NCBI GenBank assembly: GCA_022496805.1
Contig: CM040103.1
Span: 2,188,001-2,252,000, forward strand
Origin: Pohlia nutans
Lineage: Eukaryota > Streptophyta > Bryopsida > Bryales > Mniaceae
Length of the DNA stretch: 64,000 nt
Direction: 5' to 3'
Positions 56,960 to 64,000 of the stretch are shown here, piece by piece. The position numbers and the translations under genes were made by a program. The notes under the pieces are model-generated. The model did no database searches and was not told the origin of the DNA. It saw only the letters and a list, made by a program, of their open reading frames with translations. Position 1 is the stretch's first letter. Each line of letters starts with the position of its first letter.

Positions 56960-57210
56960 GAAACTGCCCAAGAGCTCAATTACAATTATCAATACACATC
57001 ACTTCCTACTTACTGTTTTCAAAATCGTCTGAACAACCTCCCCTGACGACATCTGCTGGCCATCTGTATGCGGATTGGTCTTCAGAAACTGCACAAGAGC
57101 CCAATTACATTTATCAAACCACATCACTTCCTACTTTGTGATTTCAAGATCTTCTGAACAACCTCCTCTGACGGGATCTGCTAGCCATCTGTAAGCGGAT
57201 TGGTCTTCAC
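56960..57210. repeat. Tandem duplication of the end of the HAD-like gene
   Basis: Two units of about 115-125 bp (56960-57073 and 57074-57205), each with AGAAACTGC, the last 25 or so codons and the TGA. The outer copy has CAG (57055-57057) where the gene copy has TAG (57181-57183). Confidence 0.88.
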
Positions 57211-57781
57211 ATAATCTTTAACTAATAATCCTGACTCGAATAGGCCTTGTAGCCAAGGCCTCAAGACGGAGTCTAAGAAGGTATCAGCTTGGTCATCCTT
57301 CCAAGTTGGAGGGTGGATTGCACTATGCTTCACGTTCAGGACAGACTTCATGGGAGTATCGTCCACTAATAGAATATGATCAGTAGTACTTAACGACATA
57401 CGCCTCTGCACTACGGTTAGATCCTTGAGATACAGCGGTTTCTTTTCACCGACCACGATTCCCGCGTCCGTGCAATCAGCTTGGGTTAGCCGAAGAAGCT
57501 CCTGTGGGTTGAAGGAGCAACCCTTGGTGGTCTCATTGACCATGTCCGTAACATTCCCCATGTTGGCGGAACTCCATATGACGATTTTCGCATTGCTATT
57601 AACAAAATTCAAGAACTCCGCACAACCAGGTCTAGGATGTATTATCCGCTTCTTACCCATTTCAAAGGGGCTTCTAGAACAGAGGACCCCATTCAAGTCA
57701 ATCACAACTATGTATCGCGGTAGCGGTACCTGGGTTTTTTCTTCTGGGAGCTTGGGCCCAATAACTGGTTCTGGGAGTTTC
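57124..57781 (-). CDS. FCP1/NIF-like HAD-fold protein 2, last exon
   Basis: YIVVIDLNGVLCSRSPFEMG is the HAD motif 1 with Asp then Asn (DLN) in place of the usual DxD. IIHPRPGCAEFLNFV, KIVIWSSANMGN and DHILLVDDTPMKSV follow, as in FCP1/SCP-type domains. WLQGLFESGLLVKDYVKTNP is near the end. Then DG-TAG-QIPSEEVVQKILKSQS and TGA at 57124. The TAG aligns with CAG in the adjacent duplicate, so it is read as Gln. The acceptor ACAAG ends at 57782. Standard-code end 57181. Related to the exon at 53469. It may act as a CTD-type phosphatase or a non-catalytic relative; it may be joined to the exons at 57903-60061. Confidence 0.75.
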
Positions 57782-57902
57782 CTTGTAATAAATCAAAAAG
57801 CTTGAGACAACAACATTGGAATAGGGGAGGATGAATGAGCAAGGTAACAAAAGATGCCGAAATTATGTGCAATATCATGTAGGTATTCAACAAAAACTAC
57901 GT

Positions 57903-57968
57903 ACCCTTGGGATCATTACACTGTTTCACCTCTTCAACAGGCCTAACTGCACTTGGTGCAGCACCTGA
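57903..57968 (-). CDS. Possible small exon upstream of HAD-like domain
   Basis: Between an acceptor GATCTCAG (ending 57969) and a donor AAGG/GTACGTAG the frame reads APSAVRPVEEVKQCNDPK. The acceptor lies directly after the palindrome at 57970. The phase to the next exon was not resolved. Confidence 0.35.
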
Positions 57969-58109
57969 GATCGGGCGACCGCCCGATAGGGTGTTTACAT
58001 CGAGTAAGTGCTCCCCCTGGGAACCAATAATTGTTAATGCCAGATTCACATTTACAAGTCAGCCTTAGGAACATTTACAAGTCAGACTTAGGAATCAAGT
58101 TAAAGTTAA

Positions 58110-58425
58110 AGCATTCATGTTCATCATAAGCAGACAGGCTTTTAGTCTTGTACAGATCTTCAAAAGCCGCCTCAATTGCACAAACCTCAGCCGACTTGTT
58201 GCGCAATATCTCGGAAATAATTTTCGAAGTGTCCTTTCGAAGTTTACTCGTGACAGGATGCCTTAGCTTCGTCCTGGCTTCTTCCTCCTACCACATCGCA
58301 GACCTTTCAGCTCTCATGAAGTCCTTGACGTTTGTTTTCCGCCTGTTAGAAACCGGTGACTCGTGCGGCTTTGCAAAGGATCTCTCGGAGTTGATGCGTT
58401 TAAAGCAGGGCCTGCAGGAAGAGTT
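58110..58425 (-). CDS. Unknown protein, charged exon
   Basis: The frame reads SPVSNRRKTNVKDFMRAERS, AMW-TAG-EEEARTKLRHPV, TSKLRKDTSKIISEILRNKS and AEVCAIEAAFEDLYKTKSLS. TAG at 58288-58290 would be Gln. Helical, basic, no known domain. It probably belongs to the same gene as 58455-60061, with an acceptor CTTCCTGCAG near 58410. Confidence 0.45.
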
Positions 58426-58454
58426 GTGGCGTCCTGCTCCATCTCCGCAGCATG

Positions 58455-59489
58455 CTACAACTCGATTAATTTGCCAGAAGATTCCTCCGGTCCACCAACT
58501 CCATCTTCCAGTGGATTGTCCTTCCCCATAGGACCCATCGGGCCACCGCCTGATACTATATCTGGACCATCTTCGACGACGTCGTCTTGGATTTGCTGCA
58601 AATCCATTGTTTTGCCAGAAGATTCCTCCAGTCCACCAACTCCATCTTCCGCTGGAACGTCCTTCCCCAGAGGAACTATCGGGCCACCGCCCGATATTGT
58701 ATCTAGACCATCTGTGTCTTGGATGACTTCTTTTACGGGCATGCTAGAGTCTATCTTCAACAGGTCATCCCGACTCTCTTGATTTGGAGTATTAGGCGCA
58801 TCAGGACGCGCAGTGTCAGGATCGTGAGCAGGACTCCGCATGGAGTCCACCAAGCATGGGTCCAGAGGTTCTGCCTGGCCCACAGCATCATCTTCTTTGC
58901 CTGACGGAGGAGAGTTGCCAGAGAGTATTATGGGGAGATCCCCCGATGACCCCTCCACCGTCTTCACTTTTTTTGTCACTCCACCCTCTATATCCAGTGA
59001 CTGCCCTTGAACAGAAGCCTCAACATTGGCCTTTCTTTCATTAAGGAGAGACTCTGCCATCGTTCCGCCCTGTGCATGTGAAGCATCCTGTCTATTTGAT
59101 GATACAATCCAGTTGGAACCGATCACGGGGGCAGCTCCTGAACGAAGCGCAGCAGGACCTTCGATGGCATCCGCAACTCTTTGCAATGCACCGACATCAA
59201 TTGTTACAGATGATGATTTCCTCTTCTCTGCCACTCGTTGCACCTGTATTGAGGTCGGTGTAGTGGGGTTAGCTACCTCGTCACCGATTGCATGAATATG
59301 TTGCACTTTATGTGCAAGTATATGCATAGGCGGTTGCGTCCTCCGAACTTTCGCCGCATACTTACTAGCTATAGAGATGGGATCCCTATAGCCGGATCCA
59401 AGCAACTGAGCCCAAGAAATCTCATCCGAGATATCAGCATCAGACTCAGGAAGATTCCAGACATACATGTTTGCGTGGAACGACTCTGC
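58455..59489 (-). CDS. Unknown protein, repeat-bearing exon
   Basis: From acceptor GTCAGTGCAG the frame reads AESFHANMYVWNLPESDADI, WAQLLGSGYRDPISIASKYA, then Ser/Asp-rich sequence. Near the end are two copies of about 45 residues: SGGGPIVPLGKDVPAEDGVG and SGGGPMGPMGKDNPLEDGVG with GG(L/P)EESSGK. The SGGGP of each is coded by an 18-bp palindrome, and a third palindrome sits at 58930. TAG at 58455-58457 would be Gln, continuing about 46 codons. No domain recognised; possibly disordered. Confidence 0.6.
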   Translation of the reverse strand, partial: AESFHANMYVWNLPESDADISDEISWAQLLGSGYRDPISIASKYAAKVRRTQPPMHILAHKVQHIHAIGDEVANPTTPTSIQVQRVAEKRKSSSVTIDVGALQRVADAIEGPAALRSGAAPVIGSNWIVSSNRQDASHAQGGTMAESLLNERKANVEASVQGQSLDIEGGVTKKVKTVEGSSGDLPIILSGNSPPSGKEDDAVGQAEPLDPCLVDSMRSPAHDPDTARPDAPNTPNQESRDDLLKIDSSMPVKEVIQDTDGLDTISGGGPIVPLGKDVPAEDGVGGLEESSGKTMDLQQIQDDVVEDGPDIVSGGGPMGPMGKDNPLEDGVGGPEESSGKLIEL

Positions 59490-59599
59490 CTGCACTGACC
59501 AGTACATAGTAACATATAAACTCGGGGAATGCTCATCAAATATTAATTGAGATTTTCACTTTATTCCCATTAAGAAAAGCATAAAAGTCATCATCATAC

Positions 59600-59765
59600 C
59601 GGGCTTGCGTCCCTGCCAGCATCGGTTTCACTTTCATCATTGCGCAGTCCAAACAGAGCCTTAGCCGCAGACTTAGTAGTCCCTGCACTTGACTGATTGT
59701 GCGGTACAGGAGAGGGGGAATCAACCCGTATGCGTTTGTTGGTAGTCCCGTCGCCCTCGCGTTCA

Positions 59766-59807
<42 letters not shown>

Positions 59808-60061
59808 GCATCGCTGTCATTCTCGGAGTCCGAATCAACTTTGACATGGGAGGCTGATCTGGTATTAGACCTCGAAGTTGTGGCATCATCCGCAGCATGT
59901 GGGACAACTGCACCTGTAGGTTCCAGAGGAAGAGGTGGACGCACGGGATTGTCAAACACAGCCTCTTTGCTGATGACGTCCCACATTCTTTGTGTTCGAC
60001 TTCTGGCGTTGTCGAGCCTACTATCATTCTCCACAAACTCCAAGATATGGGCGTTGTTTCT
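59600..60061 (-). CDS. Unknown protein, acidic exon
   Basis: Acceptor TTTGCGCAG before 60061 and donor CCG/GTATGA at 59599. RNNAHILEFVENDSRLDNAR, SRTQRMWDVISKEAVFDNPV, then an acidic run (DAEDEDEDEDEDEGEGEREGD) and NKRIRVDSP, a possible nuclear signal. Joins in phase 0 to the exon starting at 59489. The acidic tract comes from CCTCGTCCTCG repeats (59760-59815). Confidence 0.6.
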
Positions 60062-60085
60062 CTGCGCAAATCAGTCCAAGCGTCA

Positions 60086-60497
60086 CCCAGGGAGGTCACT
60101 CCATTGTCAAGTTGAAAACCACGTGCGTTAAAAATAAATCTAAGTTTTCTAAGTTGCATCACCAAAATGGGTCAAAATTTTATCAATTTTTTTTCATGAG
60201 TAGATATACTCAGTATCTATTACATAGTAAAAAAAGATAACCAAATTTGATGATCTTTCTTTTTTTATAAAACATACCGTTTCTAACTAGAATGACGTAG
60301 AAATGAACTAAAACAATTACTAAAAAAACTGAAGATGACTAAAAATTTCAAAAAAATATACAAAAGATGTTATCAATGGTTACGTATATGTAGAAAAAAT
60401 ATCATAATTTTTAAAATTATTTATGGCATATAAGATAGGGGTAGCAAACTTTGAACGCACGTGGTGTTCAACTTGACAATGGAGTGACCTCCCCGGG
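60086..60497 (-). mobile_element. 412-bp MITE, 8-bp TSD AAGCGTCA, copy 2
   Basis: Same length and sequence as 26863-27274, in the opposite orientation, flanked by AAGCGTCA at 60078-60085 and 60498-60505. It sits 12 bases beyond the TGA of the large unknown gene, between two genes or in an intron. One end has CCCAGGG for CCCGGGG. Confidence 0.93.
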
Positions 60498-60509
60498 AAG
60501 CGTCATCGG

Positions 60510-62030
60510 TCAATCCCCCGATCCAGTGACAAATATTCTCAACAGAGATGGGGCGATCCCCCGATCAACTGGCAGATAGTGCAACATAGATGGAGCTAAA
60601 TAATATAAATCTGAACTATTGAATCGTGAAGGAATTTGAGAACTTAACAATCCCACGTATGTAATATTGGGGCCCCCATGCAAATTGATAAGAAGTATAT
60701 CCTTCTTCAATAAACACTTGAACATTGCAGACGCAGTGCTCAAATTCAAGGATGCATTTCCCGGAATTCGCCATTCTCGGTCGACGGTTACATCCGAGGA
60801 GTCAGCTATTGAATACAATGCCGAAATTCTATCCCGAAAACCTCTCCCCCTCTCGAAGAAGAAGTCGAAGTCTGCACGTGTCCCCCGCCCAATCCTCCTG
60901 AATACAAAAACAACATACACTACAACTTAAGCGCTGATGTCGCATGGAGGGAATTCATCATCAGGCTGTGGAAGGTAGTACACGACATGATAATCCCATG
61001 CAGTGGCGTTCGATCTTCTTCTCCGCACTTCGATCTCCTTTGCAATCTGTGTCATCCCGTGCACGTCCGTGATGAGGATTGCTGGTGAGTGTATATTGGT
61101 GGTCGCAATCTCCTTTACCTCGCATGCGTCAAAAATCACTGAAAGTCTTTTGTCTTCCAACAGTCTTGCCTTAGTCTTGCCAGTTTCAACAGTGGTAAAG
61201 CAGAAACAGACAAAAAGAAACCTAACATCTTCGGGCATGTCTTCCATCCAGGCCCGAACGTTGGCATCATCATTCATTGCTGCACTCAGGTTCCCTTTGA
61301 ACCAGTCATAAGTGACGCATTTTTACTTTTTGGAATACAAATCAACGACTTGAAGTTCAGGGCGGTCTAAATCCTGTGCACCGTAGGACATATAAACGCT
61401 CTTGATGTTGTCGGGGAGGTCGCCGGGTTTGAGATTCTTCACTAAATTGTGAAGGCGCTTATTGAAGTATGCCTCTCCCTCAGGTAGTTTCAGTATTCGC
61501 AAAAGAAGTGCCATCATGGTCTCACGAGTGTAACCCCGTTGCGTCGACAGGGCATCCCAATCCGCAGCTAAATATGGGACGTACTCCGCTTTCCTGCTAG
61601 GTAGAGGAGATTTCTTGAAAAGATTCATAAGCTCATCTTTCATGGCCCGGAGCTTCCTTTCTTGGTTACAGAAATCCACCATAGACATCATGGTCGCAGG
61701 TGCGCTCTTAGAGTTCGTGCTCTTCAGGCAGATTTTCCTCTCCAGGATCTGAGTTGCAACAAAATTGACATCCTCATTCCGCATCCCATGCAGAATTTTC
61801 AAGTCGTTCTCTACGAAGTTCTTCCTCCCGCTAATTCCTTGACTGTGCGGAGCAACAACTCTTCCCCATTAGTCAGGAAGTCTGCCTGCTAACCACTGGT
61901 TCTCAATCGAAATCCACTGGTCAAAATGATCGTCCTCTAGATATAGCAATGGAAGTCTCCCATCACCGGCATTCTTGGATTTCACTGATTTACTCGCGAA
62001 TATAAGCTTCACTTTCAGGAGGAACTCATT
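60510..62030 (-). CDS. Large unknown gene, last exon
   Basis: From acceptor TTGATTTCAG at 62031, NEFLLKVKLIFASKSVKSKN, LPLLYLEDDHFDQWISIENQ, ILERKICLKS, KAEYVPYLAADWDALSTQRG, MPEDVRFLFVCFCFTTVETG, ILITDVHGMTQIAKEIEVRR, AWDYHVVYYLPQPDDE, FRRIGRGTRADFDFFFERGR. The frame is open for about 507 codons except three TAA (61869, 61323, 60927), all Gln-compatible, and ends at TGA 60510-60512. Two palindromes are near the end; one codes DRGIAPS, the other overlaps the TGA. No domain recognised. Confidence 0.65.
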
Positions 62031-62320
62031 CTGAAATCAAAAAACGAAACACCATGAGTATGCTTCCATGAAATGGGGGGATCGCCCCATAAAATTTCCT
62101 AATGATCAGTGAATCTCCAGAAGCATGGGGCGATCGCCCAATGAGCTATTCCAATTGAAGTGGACTCTAGGAAAAATGTTTTAGATTTATGTATTACCAT
62201 GGATTACAAGAGGGAGTCACCTAAACATTGAGCATATCGGGCGATCGCCCCATGATCCATGTAATAACTAGTGCTAGCAATATCCTACTGAAATTGAGAT
62301 GCATAATGGCTTTATCTCAC

Positions 62321-63683
62321 CTTAAATTTCGAGGAATGCACGCGTCCACATAACGCAAGCATGGGCCGATTCATCTTGTGCGACGCCACTCAATCGTTTC
62401 CGAGCTGTTGCATAAATGTCTGTTCCGTTCGCTCGTCCGCTACATCTTGATTCAAAACTCGAGATAGATACAAGAGCTTTTGGAAATTACTCTCTTCGCA
62501 CCAGACTGGAATGATACTGAATCTTGACAGCAAGCCTTTCTTAAAGTCAGAAATATGGTCCTTCGTGCTCAAGACCTTCTGGTGAGCTGCTACGGTGTGC
62601 TGGCCGCCAATGATATAGTAGTGGGTACTTGCGTTAATGTCTTTCTTCTCCGGTCTGCTAGAAAAGTAGACCGGCGTCTCCTTAGCAAAACCCTTCAGGG
62701 GCAGCACGATCACCTGAGCTCTCACAAGGCTAATGTCTGGAACTATTTCCACCTGCATCGCAATGCAATCTACTCTGTCCTAGACGAGCCCTCGGTACAC
62801 AATCGTCCCCGGCTCTGCCCGGTGAAGGTAGTCGAAGTGCACGTGAAGCTCCTGGCCGTCTGGATTCTTCCATGATTCCATCCCGATTGTGTTATCTGAA
62901 TGATGAATATAAAGAGGGGAGAACTCGGCATCGTAGAGCTTCCTGATTTCTTCTCTCAGTTCAGGAGTCAAGCGTTTTTTGTCGTCAGATCCAAAGTTCA
63001 CAGCATCTGCGAGGGTCAATCCCGGTTTCTTCCCAGCGTCATCTTTCTCGATTGTAGTCTTCTTCGGACGCTTCGGCTTCATTGGTGACTTGCGCTTCTT
63101 GCTCGAAGTTGTAATATTTGCCGGCGGGTCCTCTTCAACAACAGCAGATTCGTTTTAGGCATCCATCGGAAGCTCCCATGACTTTTCCATATCCACGACT
63201 TTGCGCTCCGGATCCTCGTAAATTTCAAACCCCCTCTCCGTCACAGATGTGCATAGTGTTGAGTCCAATTTGTTTGCGTCTACAAGTAGTCCATATATTC
63301 GGATATCTGTGTCCTTCCCAAGTGGCTGTTCTCGGATAACTAAGAAAATATCGTATCTACGATTGTGAGGCACATGTACCCCCAATACTTGGACCCCTAC
63401 TGCAGTACTCTTAGATTTCCCCCCTGCTGCAACCATTACTGGGACGATTCTCGCACGCTCGTCCGACTTCTATTGCCACATCAACCCCCACGCTTGAAGA
63501 TGTGGATCAGCTCTGAATGCAATTCTAACGGGGGTCCCGTCATCCAACTCAATGTTTTCATCTCGCAACCACACATCCACATACCGGGATAACCGTCTAG
63601 GTTGAAGATCAGGAGGTGCCTCCGAATACTTTGGATGCCTGCGTGGAACACTCACGGTCATCAAATTAGGCGACTTACATAAT
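62321..63683 (-). CDS. Large unknown gene, exon with ParB-like motif
   Basis: From acceptor GGACTTCAG (63684 on) to donor AAG/GTGAGA at 62321, phase 0 to the next exon. RYVDVWLRDENIELDDGTPV, GVHVPHNRRYDIFLVIREQP, a basic stretch KKRKSPMKPKRPKKTTIEK (possible nuclear signal), LTPELREEIRKLYDAEFSPL, then YYIIGGQHTVAAHQKVL, which resembles the G-x-H core of ParB/sulfiredoxin-like domains (weak), and NQDVADERTEQTFMQQ. In-frame TAG 63470, TAA 63155, TAG 62780 are Gln-compatible; a TGA at 62390-62392 is not explained. Upstream exons lie beyond 63684, perhaps beyond the window. Confidence 0.6.
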
Positions 63684-63689
63684 CTGAAG

Positions 63690-64000
63690 TCCGCGATTCC
63701 AATTCACTCTCAGCCTAAAGATTGCTTTCAACTCTTACCAAAGCCAAACGTTCATAGTATCAGATCCATAATTGCATCGGGCGATCCCCCCATGCATAAA
63801 GACTGAATATCTATTTAAATACAGGCCTGGCTAGAATTTAAGAAAAATTATCGAGCGACCCCCCCATGCATAAGGACTAAGTATCTTTTGGTTTTAGTGC
63901 AGTAATGCGCACTATACATCGGGTGACAGCCCCATGCGCATAGAGCTAAATGCTAGACTCATCAATAGAGGAAAATAGTAATCTAGACATTATTATAAAC
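63690..64000. other. Probable intron of the large unknown gene
   Basis: No ORF; three of the 18-bp near-palindromes lie here (63776, 63850, 63918). Confidence 0.5.

Larger units (their letters stand above)
52826..63935. repeat. Dispersed 18-bp near-palindrome, about 20 copies
   Basis: The consensus is about ATCGGGSGATCGCCCSAT. Copies start at 52826, 52957, 53352, 54101, 54810, 54909, 56767, 56864, 57970, 58537, 58678, 58930, 60505, 60548, 62073, 62125, 62236, 63776, 63850 and 63918. Several are nearly perfect palindromes (57970, 53352, 62236). Flanks are unrelated. Copies lie in introns and intergenic DNA and also in exons (54101, 58537, 58678, 58930, 60548). I saw none in 1-52800. Confidence 0.85.

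Noticed and set aside
57181..63664. The 52.8-64 kb genes as ordinary pseudogenes full of nonsense mutations
   Set aside because: Not fully excluded, but no frameshifts occur in over 900 codons, interruptions are almost all TAA/TAG, and a duplicate shows CAG in place of TAG.
52826..63935. Cyanobacterial or prokaryotic DNA suggested by GCGATCGC (HIP1-like) sites
   Set aside because: The genes here have GT..AG introns, and the surrounding DNA contains eukaryotic transposons; the site is longer and more variable than HIP1.
1..64000. tRNA, rRNA or riboswitch genes
   Set aside because: I looked for conserved tRNA arms and rRNA blocks and saw none; a tRNAscan or Rfam search was not possible here.

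Overview
This is nuclear DNA from a repeat-rich eukaryote, and the sequence suggests a green alga that reads TAA and TAG as glutamine. Introns have GT..AG ends. There is degenerate plant-type telomere-like sequence (CCCTAAA), and the transposons are those usual in plants and green algae: Ty3 chromovirus, Ty1/copia, non-LTR, CACTA, hAT and PIF/Harbinger-like. About eighteen otherwise clean reading frames are crossed by in-frame TAA or TAG with no loss of frame, while most chain ends I can place are TGA. In two places a local paralog carries CAG exactly where TAG or TAA stands. TAA/TAG = Gln with TGA as the stop is established for the ulvophycean orders Dasycladales, Cladophorales and Trentepohliales, so an ulvophyte is my best guess. 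It is an inference, because I could not search a database.

Layout. 0-20 kb is a nest of transposons. A non-LTR element on the minus strand (about 0.93-3.5 kb, resuming at 17.3 and 18.3 kb) is split by a 13.7-kb Ty3 chromovirus (3549-17283, TSD CGTTG). That chromovirus is itself split in its integrase by a second, oppositely oriented Ty3 element (7662-14811, TSD ACGC). A 748-bp CACTA element (17545-18292, TSD AGT) also sits in the non-LTR element. 20.2-21.4 kb is a Ty1/copia remnant. 22.9-36.2 kb is a 13,320-bp insertion with hAT-like ends (CAGGGTT..., 8-bp TSD GCGGGAGC). It is built almost entirely of minisatellites and inverted tandem arrays and contains younger MITEs.

21.9-48.0 kb, apart from that insertion, is a set of segmental duplications. 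They carry four intact copies and one broken copy of a tiny gene encoding a 36-56 residue repeat peptide (GDGGSSKWRPP units), which I do not recognise. 49.5-51 kb is a hAT transposase gene with one TGA.

52.8-64 kb differs in texture. It holds spliced minus-strand genes: two proteins with FCP1/NIF-like (HAD) features, an acidic repeat protein, and a large unknown protein of more than 900 residues. About 20 copies of an 18-bp near-palindrome (consensus about ATCGGGSGATCGCCCSAT) lie in introns, intergenic DNA and in-frame inside exons. I saw none in the first 52.8 kb. No rRNA, tRNA or CRISPR could be supported.
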